Below are positions 52,101 through 63,237 of a DNA stretch of 64,000 bases, piece by piece. The stretch's first letter is position 1, and every line of letters starts with the position of its first letter. The notes under the pieces were generated by a model that worked only from the letters and a program-made list of their open reading frames with translations, had not been told where the DNA came from and made no database searches. The stretch is from Rotaria socialis. Lineage: Eukaryota; Rotifera; Eurotatoria; Philodinida; Philodinidae. The DNA lies in contig CAJNYU010003472.1 of assembly GCA_905331475.1 (NCBI GenBank), positions 92,034 to 156,033 of the forward strand, in the 5' to 3' direction. Made by a program: the position numbers and the translations under genes.

Positions 52101-53096
52101 ACGATTGACTTAAGTAATTAAAGAGAAATAAAGGATATTTAAAGTTCCAGTTTTTAAGAAAGACCTTTATCTTATTCGATGTTCTATCGTCTTTAATATC
52201 GCAAAGATTTATTTAAAGTTGTAATTTTTCTCAAGTGTTGACTAAAGTTATTAGATGTCTTTAAAACATATTGACACCAGACAGTGATGTATCATGGCAT
52301 GCCTTTTGTTTTTGTTAGTGCAAATCAAAAAAAATTATCTTTATAGGAACCACCAACGCCTTATCCAACATTGGTCTCGATTGATGGTATCATTCATATT
52401 TACGTTGACTTTCATCCGATCGTTTCAACTAGTTCACCAGATGATGCTCTTGGTCTTCTTATCGCAATGTATTCTATTTTTGAATTATCATTTGATAAAA
52501 AGAGCAGAACCAGCCGATTTTTATATTGTGTTTTATATGGTTGTAAACAATTTATATCAAATTCAATTCGAGTATTGATAAAGGAAAAGAATATTGATAT
52601 TCATTGTGAACGTCTTCAACTGCCATCTATCTCGTCCTATTCAATCTCGAACAATACCACAACACCTACTAGTGAATCTCAAAATCAGTTACAAATTGTT
52701 ACAAACGTATTGGATTCTTCCATTGATAATCGTGATTCTTTTATAATAAGTCAAACAACAGAACCAACAACTTCAACTGATAGTTCTCGTTCAAGTGCAG
52801 ATATGGCTTTTGATACAAATGAGTGAGTTATATCTTTCTAAATCATATATTTCTTAAACATTTATTTCTCTTATAGATGCAACGAGAACCTGTCACCGTC
52901 TGATTGTAATTCTCAACTTCAAACAAGAAAGAAACGAAAACGTAAACAAAACTTAAATGAAGAAGAACATGATGATACATTGATGAGAAATGTTCCAAAA
53001 GAAAATACTGAGTCTTCTCTAAGTCGTGTTCCACTTGCTAGTATGACAAATTCAAGTGTTACAATACGACAAACAAAACGTAAACGACGGACTTGA
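46174..53096 (+). CDS. SAM-domain partner protein of the CACTA-type element (SAMD3-like)
   Basis: Exons 46174-46252, 50211-50781, 51188-51269, 51318-51482, 51529-51729, 51787-51895, 51947-52023, 52347-52822, 52877-53096; 1980 nt, 659 aa. The first exon (MNWSSGQVITWCKSFI) and the start of exon 2 (EHDVDGPTLKMLNNVER) join in phase to form a SAM-like domain of about 65 residues; neither half makes sense alone. Then come a Ser-rich stretch with a short tandem repeat (CDGS/YDGS units), a region like the uncharacterised SAMD3-like proteins of fish and other animals (PxLPKALLKDIESGNL, a W.....LK..R..YP segment, and PYPTLVSIDGIIHIYVDFH), and a basic C-terminus (KKRKRK, KRKRR) suited to nuclear import and DNA binding. 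The 3.96-kb first intron contains the entire transposase gene. Probably the accessory DNA-binding protein of the transposon, by analogy with TnpA; that role is inferred. Confidence 0.8.
46609..49798 (+). CDS. EnSpm/CACTA-like transposase with N-terminal C2H2 fingers
   Basis: Exons 46609-47760, 47974-48445, 48831-49798; 2592 nt, 863 aa with no disabling change. Two C2H2-like fingers occupy residues 1-65 (CPLC...HITLYH, CDLHNACG...HVYRRH). The catalytic part matches animal proteins related to plant CACTA Transposase_21/DUF4218: LYLDDIGLTNPIGAKRDKHK, a CRRC motif, LPRDLMHDFIEGICPV, and a C-terminal stretch HFIREYKYMINDFGPAVRQW followed by RYEANHSYFKK. Several Asp/His residues are candidates for metal binding; I did not assign the triad. 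The gene lies inside intron 1 of the SAM-domain gene on the same strand. If the SAM exon is spliced to the acceptor at 46562, its frame ends at a TAATG that overlaps this ATG. Confidence 0.85.
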
Positions 53097-53805
53097 TCTA
53101 AATGTCTTATATGTTAAAGTATAGCCGATCAAATAACATTTCTCATTCTTTCTTCTTCTCAAACAACATTGTTTCACACATGATCCGTTTCTTTCGTTAT
53201 TTTTATTCTTTGTTTTTTTTAATGGATGCCAAATAAAATAAAAGCTAGGAGTAACAGAACAATTAAATATAATATTGCCAATATTTATCGAATTAGAGAA
53301 AAAAAATTATAAAACATGAACGAAAAAATCTTAGAAGCATTTCTACATTCTTTTTTTCTTCTTGAACATTGTTTTTCTCGTCAAAATAATACAATCACTA
53401 TCAAATGTTCAATAACCTGATAGGTAAGCATCGCCAAGACAATATTTTTCTTTAATAAATTGTTAGGTTGTACGATACGTAATTTCATCGAATAATCATC
53501 CACAAAAAACCTTAAATATAAGTTTTTGATTTTCTTTGTTATCATTTTATTTAGTATTTAGTATTTACATTTAATTCAAGAAATATCACTAACTGAATAA
53601 CATAATGTTGATATTCATTTTTGTCAATTTTATTATCCTTTTTGTGCATATCATATCCATTCAATTCTCATTTAATCAAAACATAGATACGCATATTCAT
53701 TCTTGGTTTCTTTCCACTTTTTTCACTTAGTTTTCATTTCGATTTCAATTTATTGAACAAAGTAACAAATTAATTCAAGATTATTCCCTATAAACTACAA
53801 CTAAA
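53097..53805. other. 3' flank of the element's SAM-domain gene
   Basis: AT-rich spacer with AATAAAATAAAA near 53232, a likely polyadenylation signal. No gene seen. Confidence 0.5.
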
Positions 53806-56800
53806 ATGAGCGTATGGCGAAACGTTATTTTCCTTCAATATGAAATAATGAACAACACAGTAAGTAAAAAATCTTCGATTTTTTTTCTTTTGCCTTTATA
53901 TTTATTTAGTCAGTTCAAACAACAACATTCATACATCTCTGCGGTATACTTTCATTGTGATTTTCTGTATATCCATGGTTCGTCAAATACACAGTTAGTG
54001 AAATTATGGATCACATTCTTGATAATGAAACAATTCTCTTTCAGCCCTTCATTTACATTGAATCAACTGTTCAACTACATGGTAGTGGAAAATTCCTTAT
54101 TTATTTTCATTCATACGAAAAACAATGAACAACATAGTGAGTGATACATCGTCTTGAAACAATTTTCTTTTATTTTTCTTTTACATTTAGTCATTCGGTT
54201 TGAACAACAACATCAATTTATCTATGTGATATTGATATTTTTGTCCTTATCGGTACGTACTGTTAATTCATTCTCCATTCAGTATCAGGTTAGTTCAAAT
54301 AATGAATCACATTCTCAGTAAAAACACTCGTCTTTTTTTCAGCTTTTCATCTACATGCAATTTATTATTTTGGAAAATAGCAAGTGGACGATTAATGGTT
54401 TATGTTCACTAATGTCAAACAACTAACAACATGGTCAGTGAGACATCTTTAAATTATTTTTTATATTTAGCCACTGACTTCAAACAACGTGATATTGATA
54501 CTTATGTCTTAACTAATTATTTCGTGTTCATTCATTTTTCGTCACCATCATGAAGTGAGTCAAATAGTGAATCAGATTTCAATTAATGATACTGTTTTTT
54601 TATTTCAGTTTTTTTATTTACATCGCATCATTTTATTCCTCTAAATGGCAAGTGGAATATTCCTTATCTATTTTCATTAATATCGAACAACGAACAACCT
54701 GCTGAGTAATACATTTTATTGGAATTGCTTTTTTTCTTTTATATTTAGTCATTCGGTTTTGAACAAGAACGTCGATTTGTCCAGATGATTTTGATATTGT
54801 GCGTTTGTTGATTATTTTCTGTCTATTCATTGTTATCCAGTATTCAGGTAGTCAAACAGTGCATAATATTCTAAACAATGGCGCAATTTTCTTTATTTCA
54901 GTCTTTCATCTACATCGCATCAATTGTTCAACTAAATGACTAGTGGAAAATTCGTTATTTATTTTCATTCATACGAAAAACAATGAACAAAATAGTGAGC
55001 GATATCTCTTCTTGAAACAATTTCCTTTTTTTTCTTTTACATTTAGTCATTCGGTTTGAACCACAAGGTCAATTGGCCAATGTGATATTGATGCGTTTCG
55101 CCTTCATTGATTAATTTCTATTGTTAATCCATGGTTCATCCCGTAAGAAGCAAGATTACGTTTTTTATTAATCTGAAGCATTGATCAACGTGGTGAGTAA
55201 TATGTTCTTGAAATTTTTCTTTTTTTTTCTTTTATATTTAGACGTTTCGTTCGAGCAACAAGATCAACTAATTTATGTGATATTGGTATAAATATTTTTA
55301 CTAAATATTTGGTTAATTCATTGTCCAACGAGCATGAAGTGAGTCAAAGAACAGATCAAATTCTAAATGATAAAAGTGTTTTCTTTATTTTAGTTTTTGT
55401 GCACAACGAATCAATTATTCAGCAAAATACGAATTACAAGATCATTTTTTTTATTTTCATTATTATAAAGTATTGATCAACATGGTATAAGTGATATCTT
55501 CTCAATTTTTTAAAATATTTATAGGCATTCGGTTCGAACAACAAAATCAACTAATTTATTTGATATTGATATTTATGTCTTTACTAAATTTTGGTTAATT
55601 CATCGTTCAACGAGTATGAAGTGAGTCAACGAGTGAATCAATGCTAAAAAAATGACACCATTTGCTGTCTTTCAGTCTTTCATCTACATCGCATCAATTG
55701 TTCAACTACATGGTAGTGGAAAATTCCTTATTTATTTTCATTCATACGAAAAACAATAAACAACATAGTGAGCGATACATCTTCTAGAAAACAATTTTTT
55801 TCTTTTACATTTAGTCATTTCGTTCGAACAACAACATCAGTTTATTTGTGTGATATTGGTATTTTGTCCTTATTGGTTACTTTCTGTTAATGCATTGTTC
55901 ATAGTAAGAAGTTAGTGAAAGAGTGGATCAGATTCAAAATGATGATTCTGTTTCCTTTATTTCTGTTTTTCGCGTGCACATGAATTCGATTATTTAGGAA
56001 AACACGAACTGCAAGATCACTTTTTTTTATTAATCTGAAGCAATGATCAAGGTGGTAAGTGGTATGTTCTGAAATGTTTTTGTTTTCTTTTATATTTATA
56101 GGCATTCAATTCGAACGACAAGGTCAATTGGGCTATGTGATATTGATATTCATCTCTTTACTAAAATTCTTGTTTATTCATTTCAACGAGCATAAAGTGA
56201 GTCAAAGAGCGGAGATTTCTAAATAATAACGTTGTTTTCTTTATTTTAGTTTTTTGTTCAATGGAATCGATTATTTGGAAAATACGAACTACCAGATCAT
56301 TTTTTTATTTTCATTATTATGAAAAAAAGATCATCATGGTAACTGATATTTTCTTAAATTCTTTTCTGTTTCTTTTATTTTTATAGGTATATTGGTTCGA
56401 ACAACAAAATCAACTAACTTATGTGATATTGATATTCATATCGTTATTGAATTTCTTGTTTATTCAATTGGTCAACCAGCATCAAGTGAGTGAAAGAATG
56501 AATCAGATTCTAAATAATAACACTGTTTTGTTTATTTCAGTTCTTTATCGAATTAGAATCAATCATTCAGGCAAGTGGCAACTGGAACATTCCTTATTTA
56601 TTTTCCATAATATCAAACGATTAAAAAAATGATTAGTGAGACATCTTCTTGAACGGTTTTTAACATTTAGCAATTGAATTCGAACAATAACATCAGTTGA
56701 TCTGTGTGATATTGATATTCATGTCTTTACGGATTGTCCTTTGATACTCGATTGTTCATCCAGTAATAAGTTAGTCAACGAGTTGATCCGATTCTAACTA

Positions 56801-58800
56801 ATGCCAGTGTTTTCTTTATATCAGTTTTCGTTCAATGGAGTGGATTATTAATCAAAATACGAACTACAAGATCATTTTATTATTAATATCTGAAACAATG
56901 ATTAACATGGTGAGTAATATGTTCTTGAAGATTTTCTTTTTCTTTCTTTTATATTTAGACATTCGGTTCGAACAACAAGGTTCAATTGGCCTATATGATA
57001 TTGATATTTTGGTCTTTACTAAATTTTTGTTTATTCATTGTTCAACAAGCATGAAGTGAGTCAAAGAATGGATCACATTCTAAATAATAACACTATTTCT
57101 TTTTTTCAGTTTTTCGTGTAATGGAATCGATTATTTGAAAAATAATAAACCGCAAGATCACTTTTTTTAATTTTCATTATTCTGAAACAATGTTCAACAT
57201 GGTAAGTGATAGATGTTTTAAGTTTTTTTTCTTTTTCTTTTATATTTACAGCCATTCAGTTCGAACAACAACATCGAGTGGTCAATGTGATATTGATGCG
57301 TTTTATCTTTATTGATGATTTTCTGTTACGATTTGGTTCATACAGTAAAAAAATGATCAAAGAGTGTATCATATTTTAGATCATAACAACGTTTTCTTAT
57401 TTTAGTGTTTAATCTCTACAGTATCAGCTATTGAAGTAAATGGCAATGTGAAAGTCTACTATTTTTCTTTATTTGTATCAAACATTGAACAAAATGTTGA
57501 GTGATATTTATATTTCGAATTCTTTTAGTTCTTTTTTATATTTAGTCATTCGGTTTCGAACAAGAACGTCGATTTACCTAGATGATATTGGTATCAAGTG
57601 TTTATTGATTATTTTCTGTTTATTCAATGTTCATCCAGTATTCAGGTAGTCAAACAGCGTACAATATTCTAAACAATGACACCGCTTTCTTTAGTTTAGT
57701 CTTTCATCTACACGCGATTCATTATTTTAGAAAATAGCAGGTGGACTATTAATGATTTATGTTCACTGATATCAAACAATGAACAACATAGTGAGTGATT
57801 TATCTTCTTCAAGGTTCGTTTCGTTTTCTTCTATATTTAGTCATTACGTTCCACAACGACATCAATTCATTAGTGTAATATTGATATTTATGTCTTTCTT
57901 GATTGTTTTCTGCTTATCGATTGTTTATACAGGTTTCAGGTAGTCAAATAATTGATCACATTTCAAACAAGGACATCGGTTTCTTTATTTCACTCTGCTT
58001 GTAGTATACATGCGATGAATTTTTTAGCGAAAAATCAACAGGACGATCGCTTATTATTATTTTTTCATTAGTATCAAACAATGAATAACGTGGTAAGTGA
58101 TAGATGTTTTAAATTTTTTTTCTTTTTCTTTTATATTTAGGGATTCAGTTCGAACAACAAGATCAGCTAATTTATGTGATACTGATCTCCATGTTTTTAC
58201 TAAATTTCTTGTTTATTCATTGTTCAACGAGCATGAAGTGAGTAAAGAGTAGATCTAATTCGAAATAATGACACTGTTTTGTTTTATTTCAGTTTTTATT
58301 TACATCGCATCAATTATTCAGTTAAATGGCAGGTGGAAGCCTACTGTTTATTTTCATCAATATTTGAACAATGAATAGCATGGTAAGTGATGCATCTTCT
58401 CTAGATTTTCGTAGTTTTTCTTTTATATTTAGTGATTCGATTTCAACAGCAACATTAATTTGTTCATGGGACGTAACTTTTGTTGTCTTTAGTAAGCCCG
58501 GCTACTGTTTATTCATTGTGCAATCAGTTTTCAGGTAGTTAAACAGTGAGTCACATTTTAAAGAACGACACCATTCTTTATCTCTTTTTAGTCTGCATGG
58601 GATCAGTTATTCGGGAAACAGCAAGCGGAAGATAATTTTTGTTCAATATGAAACATTGAATAACTTGGCGAGTGATATGTTTTTTGGGAATTATTTTCTT
58701 TCATTTGCACTTAGTTCTCCCACTTGATCAATTTCATCAATTGAATTATATAATGTTACAATTTTCGTGATGGCGGATGATATCTGTTATATTTTTCTTT
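53806..58800 (+). repeat. Tandem array of about 18 units of 290 bp with intron-like segments
   Basis: A diverged unit recurs with starts at about 53914, 54191, 54471, 54749, 55047, 55242, 55525, 55815, 56102, 56387, 56671, 56959, 57251, 57546, 57841, 58141, 58433 and 58714; spacing is 278-300 bp with one short unit of 195. Each unit alternates two blocks of about 95 bp with two segments of about 50 bp that begin GTGAGT- or GTTAGT-like and end TTTATATTTAG or TTTTTCAG, exactly like introns of this genome. The frame is not maintained across units and I call no protein. Long repeated internal regions are usual in CACTA elements. Confidence 0.85.
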
Positions 58801-60302
58801 TCAATTCAACATCAACTACAATTGAATGATGAACTGGGTGGTGAGTGATGTTTTCCTTTTCTTATATAGTACTTATAGTAACATCGCGATATTTCTCGTG
58901 TGCGAAGTGATATAGATTTCTTTGTTAGCTTTTCGCTTGAAGTGGCATCCTATTTTTGACCGCTTCCACTAACATGGAATATTTCTTCTCTTCTGTAAAA
59001 CCGGTGTGACAGACCTTTTCTCGATAAAATACTCCATTTAATAAAGAAACCGCCGTTTTCTCTAGACATTTTTCCAGTTATTGAACTGAAATTTTCTTGG
59101 TGCCTTTGAGTCTCGCACGATTTCCTTCTGTTTATGTATGTGTTCCACAGCATTGAACACAATAACACTCATGCAACCGTGTACTTCCCTTTTTATCGAA
59201 TTTTTCTGATTTCTAATTTCTTTTCCTTCACTCTTAGTGCGTACATAGAAGCTTTAGTGATAAATGCTTCGAATATGCAGCTAACACCTTTGATAGCTTT
59301 AAATACGTTCATTCAAATGTGGGGCGTCAAGGCATTTTCCTGTTATCATATTAACGTTTCATATTCGAGTCTTAGTTTATACAGTGTCCTTCTCAATTTT
59401 TCTAGTAATTATTACTCTCTTCTATTTCCCTATATTTTAATCGTTATTTATCTCTTATTTTATATCCTTTCTTACAATAAACGCTACCAGTGTCGTTGAA
59501 AAATCACTCTAATAGCTTATTCTCTTGAATCAGCGTTTTAACACTCAAAGAGATTCATTCATGAATTTGAGTATTTTTTCATAAACCTTTAAGTACCCGG
59601 TGAAGGTGATTGGATACCTGAAATACCCGTTGTTTAATATTTCAATCATTCATGAAACTGATGAACGAAATGAGATACTCTTTGATGAATCTTTTAGTGG
59701 TTTATAAAGCTGACAAACTAATTGAAATGCCCTTTGATGAACCTTTTGATAGTTCATGAAGGTGATGCATCAGTTGATATACCCTTTGATAAACCTCACG
59801 ATAGTTTATGAAGATGATGAACCGACTGATATACCCTTTGATAAACCTCATGATAGTTTATGAAGGTGATGAACCCGTTGATATACCCTTTGATAAACGC
59901 TTGCATAGTTTATGAAGATGATGAACTGACTGAAAAACTCCTTAATAAACCTTTCAGTGGTTGATGCAACCAATGAACGTTTCATATTACGTTTAATAAA
60001 AATAATACGAAAGTATTTCAAGACAATATATGTATTCATAAACGGATGAGTACACAAAAAATAATTGGTTTTTTAGTTTACTATACTCTTCAGGAAGGTT
60101 TATCAGAGTGCAACGTGTCACAATCCCTTAAAACATTTTTGAAGAAGATAAACGCTTTGATAAACCTTTTCATGTACGATTCTCGTGTCTGATAAACGAT
60201 GTTTTTGACTGACTTAATGGGTATTTGCAGGGGTTTATCAGGCTTTGATAAACGTTAAAAAGGGTTTGTGACACGTTGCACTCTGATAAACTGTTTAAGG
60301 GT
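58801..60302 (-). repeat. Right subterminal repeat region of the element
   Basis: Contains CCTTTGATAAACC motifs, the inverse of the left-end GGTTTATCA motif. A 52-bp unit repeats three times (starts about 59776, 59828, 59880). An inverted pair of about 35 bp (60094-60130 and 60258-60294, sharing TTTATCAGAGTGCAACGTGT) forms a potential hairpin near the terminus. Open frames here are not protein-like. Confidence 0.75.
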
Positions 60303-60331
60303 ATATCAATCGACGGATTTTTTTTTCAGTG
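60303..60331 (-). repeat. Right terminal inverted repeat of the CACTA-type element
   Basis: On the minus strand CACTGAAAAAAAAATCCGT then TGATATA after five bases. It supplies the last codons and the stop of the present 6PGD frame. Confidence 0.93.
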
Positions 60332-61824
60332 CAGTCCACTTATGATGAATCCATGTACCAGGATTTTCAAGTAATTCATAGGTGTGTGCACCAAAATAAT
60401 CGCGTTGGGCCTGTATGAGATTCGCCGGTAGACGTTTTGAACGATAACCATCATAAAATGCCAGTGCAGTACTAAGACACGGAATCGGTACACCGTAAAT
60501 ACTTGCTGTTGCGACTACTTTTCGCCAGCCTTGTTGACATTTATTAATAGCATCGGTAAAAAAATTATCCAGAAGTAAATTTTCCAATGATTCATTCTTT
60601 TCATATGCTGTTTTTATGTTTCCCAAAAATACACTTTAATGCAAAAAATAAAAATCGTAACATAATAAAAACAAAACATGATTTTAAAGAAAGAAAAACA
60701 ACAAACCTTCGAATGATACAACCACCACGCCACATAAGTGCGATTGAACCATTATTTAATTTCCATGAATACTGATTCGCTGCTTCACGCATAAGCATAA
60801 AACCTTGAGCATATGATATGATTTTAGATGCATACAATGCTTGGCCAAGATATTCAATGAATTGTTTTTTGTCTCCATCGAAATCCTGCACATTAGGTCC
60901 TTTTAATTGAGTTGATGCATGAGTACGTTCATCAATTAATGATGATAAACATCGAGCAAAAACGGATTCACCAATCAATGTTAGTGGTACACCGTATTCA
61001 AGTGCGGCAATACATGTCCATTTACCAGTACCTTTCTGTCCTGCTGAATCTCGAATTAAATCAACAATATGTCTACCGTCTTCTTTATAACGTAAAATTT
61101 CAGTTGTTATTTGGATTAAAAATGAATCTAATGTTCCTTTATTCCATTCTTCGAATACTTCAGCGATTTCATCATTGGATAGTTTTAAAACATCTTTCAT
61201 TATATGATAAACTTCACAAATAAGTTGCATATCACCATATTCAATGCCATTATGAACCATTTTAACAAAATGGCCTGAACCTGATGGACCAACCCAATCA
61301 CAACATGGTTGACCGTCAGCTTTTGCAGCTATTTTTTGAAATATTGGTTTTACATGTTCCCATGCTTTCTCACTTCCACCGGGCATCAATGATGGACCAT
61401 AACGAGCTCCATCTTCACCACCTGACACACCTGTACCGATATAAAGAAAGCCTTTATTTTCCAATTTTTCAGCTCGTCGTATAGAATCTTTATACATTGA
61501 ATTACCACCATCAATAATAATATCACCTTGTTCAAGTAATGGAATCAATGTTTCAATAAAAGCATCGACAGCTGTACCAGCTTGAACTAAGAGCATAACT
61601 CGACGAGGTTTCTTAAGTAGTTGAACGAGTTCTTCAACGGAATGTGCACCGATAATTTTTGTTCCTTTTGCTTCATTGTTTAGAAAATGATCAACTTTTG
61701 ATACAGTTCGATTGAAACAAGCAACTGTAAAATCATGATCATTCATATTCAAAATGAGATTTCGGCCCATGACACCCAGACCAATGAGACCAATATCGGC
61801 TTGTGCTTTATTGTCTTCAGCCAT
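60306..61824 (-). CDS. PGD: 6-phosphogluconate dehydrogenase, C-terminus replaced by transposon end
   Basis: Exons 60707-61824 and 60306-60633 (complement); 1446 nt, 481 aa (human 483). Cytosolic pentose-phosphate enzyme: 6-phosphogluconate + NADP+ to ribulose 5-phosphate + CO2 + NADPH. Seen: the Rossmann motif GLIGLGVMGRN, GGNSMYKDS, the substrate and catalytic segment GPSGSGHFVKMVHNGIEYGD, and the C-terminal RDYFGAHTYE whose Arg and His act in the partner subunit. The last seven or eight residues (from the A/L after WT to the stop, LKKKSVD) are read from the transposon terminus in place of about 13 native ones, found at 44787-44829. The main exon is 1118 nt without introns, unlike the 100-200-nt exons of neighbouring genes, suggesting cDNA origin. 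A spliced-leader copy lies 31 bp upstream of the ATG. Whether the altered protein is fully active is unknown. Confidence 0.93.
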
Positions 61825-61855
61825 TGTTCTATGGAATCTAATTCAGACGTGGAAT

Positions 61856-61878
61856 ATCTTGATAAGTTGTAATAAGCA
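61856..61878 (-). promoter_or_regulatory. Genomically encoded spliced-leader copy in the 6PGD 5' leader
   Basis: 23 nt that match the leader exon of the SL RNA genes at 21 positions (the two differences lie in the last seven bases). It ends 31 bp upstream of the 6PGD ATG on the same strand, with no splice donor after it. Confidence 0.85.
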
Positions 61879-61879
61879 A

Positions 61880-61899
61880 TTTTTCTCGTTGATATGTGG
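61880..61899 (-). promoter_or_regulatory. SL-type promoter box upstream of 6PGD
   Basis: Minus strand CCACATATCAACGAGAAAAA, one base different from the box of the SL RNA gene at 63347. Similarity to that gene continues about 60 bp further upstream. Position directly before the leader suggests a proximal element of snRNA-type promoters; the role is inferred. Confidence 0.7.
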
Positions 61900-62707
61900 G
61901 GCGCGATATTTTTCTCGTTCTGGCACATTGCGCTCTTCTCTTTCTCTTTTTTTCCTCTATCCATCAAAGACGTCATCTACAGAGGCTGTAGACGAGCATG
62001 TTAATCGATATTAAATATTTTTCACCAAGTCCTTACCCGGGTCTTGTCCGCCCAGAGACATAATTCAGACTCTCTCCCGAATGACCGCTACATCTTCGCA
62101 CGATGTATACTCAAATTGAGTAGTACAATAAATAGAGGAACGAATTCATTTTTGTAATTTTATTAGGACAAGAGGTTCTCGTATCACTGAAATTCACATC
62201 AGACTATTTGAACATTACTTGACGATATCATGTTTTTGTCACAAGATGCTGCGATTGTATTTTTCGAAGCGCTCAATTACACGGTATTCTCCTAACTTCT
62301 ATTCTATAATTGTTTAATACAAAAAACTGCTAGTATAAGTTTTGTTCCTTCCTCCATCTGGTAATTAATACACGTTTTGCTGATAAATGGCCGCATCTAT
62401 TCCGCAAAAATCTATGTATAGTAATAGGTAACCGTTGAAATTTGTTGTATCAACCCTCTCTTCTCTGATTCATTGATCAGTTTACACACTACCATCGTTT
62501 CATCATTTTCACAATACTTTAACACAGTGTAAAAAAAGAAGAATCTTAACACTGTAGATGAAGAGATGAGTCAGTAACCAGTTATTCTGAAGACGACATC
62601 TATTTTCCAATGATTGGGTCTTCGGGTGTCCTTTCTGGGCGGCCCCGTTTATACGTTTAGTGTAAGAACAAAACCGAACTCGCGCTCACTGTCTCATCGA
62701 GAATAGT
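61900..62707. other. Spacer between 6PGD and SL RNA gene 1
   Basis: About 0.8 kb. The first 60 bp continue the SL-type promoter similarity of 6PGD, and the last part is the promoter of SL RNA gene 1, where the box is weak (CATCGAGAATAG). No coding region seen. Confidence 0.5.
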
Positions 62708-62820
62708 TGCTTATTACAACTTACCAAGAGGTAAATGATCTTTACTGATCAAATACATGTTGCGATGACGAAATCGTGCGGATTGTTGGAAACAACGATC
62801 TGCCAGAGCAACACTTTTCA
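62708..62820 (+). ncRNA. Spliced-leader RNA gene 1
   Basis: A 23-nt leader exon (62708-62730) ending TTATTACAACTTACCAAGAG is followed at once by a GTAAAT splice donor and an intron-like part of about 90 nt. That part contains a 7-bp stem at 62781-62800 (GATTGTTGGAAACAACGATC) and is conserved in the other two copies down to ACTTTTCA. The leader equals, apart from its first base, the bdelloid SL donated to mRNA 5' ends by trans-splicing, as I recall it from Philodina. I did not locate an unambiguous Sm-binding site. Confidence 0.88.
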
Positions 62821-63237
62821 TAAATAAAATAATAATATATGTATTCCAGTGCCACATTATAGCAGCCAGTTGTGAGACTGATTTACTAACTGAGGAATGA
62901 CTATGCATACTTACAACACCCCATTACTCTTTTTTTCCGATATGACTTTCCGTTGAGTAGCTCTCAATATTCATGAACCTCAAGAACAATGTAAGAGCAT
63001 ATGTTTTTTTTTGGAAACTTATTCTTCTGAAGTATGTGTACCCTAATACTGATTATGGTTCATAAAATTAAAAAAAATGTCTACCGTCTTTAATATGCAA
63101 TATATTTTCATCCCTGGCTTTGAACATATTGAGGTTTTTTAATGAAGAATCATCTGTTCTTATTTGTGAAAAAATAATCACTAGGGTAGCATACAGGCTT
63201 CGTTCATGAATCACTGGATATTTTCATTATTTAATAA
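62821..63237. other. Spacer between convergent SL RNA genes
   Basis: About 0.4 kb between the 3' ends of SL RNA genes 1 and 2. AT-rich with no gene recognised. Confidence 0.5.

Larger units (their letters stand above)
44830..60331 (+). mobile_element. EnSpm/CACTA-type DNA transposon, about 15.5 kb, probably autonomous
   Basis: The ends are perfect inverted repeats of 19 bp, CACTGAAAAAAAAATCCGT, followed after five variable bases by TGATATA on both sides. The flanks give a 2-bp duplication (CA on +, TG on the gene strand). The empty site can be read directly because the insertion splits the 6PGD coding exon (WT / GHGG). Contents: a left subterminal region rich in GGGTTTATCA, a transposase gene nested in the first intron of a SAM-domain gene, a 4.9-kb tandem array, and a right subterminal region with the same motif inverted. 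CACTG ends, subterminal repeats and a transposase with the MHD..EG signature support EnSpm/CACTA. Intact genes and matching ends suggest a young insertion. Confidence 0.93.

Noticed and set aside
53806-54144. Protein gene starting in the first unit of the tandem array
   Set aside because: It reads through intron-like segments. With those removed the start is out of phase, and the frame is lost in later units.
59134-59499. Hydrophobic 121-codon open frame as a membrane protein gene of the transposon
   Set aside because: AT-rich hydrophobic composition typical of chance frames, no splice context and no family resemblance.
60306-60331. LKKKSVD as a genuine lineage-specific 6PGD tail
   Set aside because: The codons coincide exactly with the transposon terminus, and the native tail is found beyond the other end of the element.
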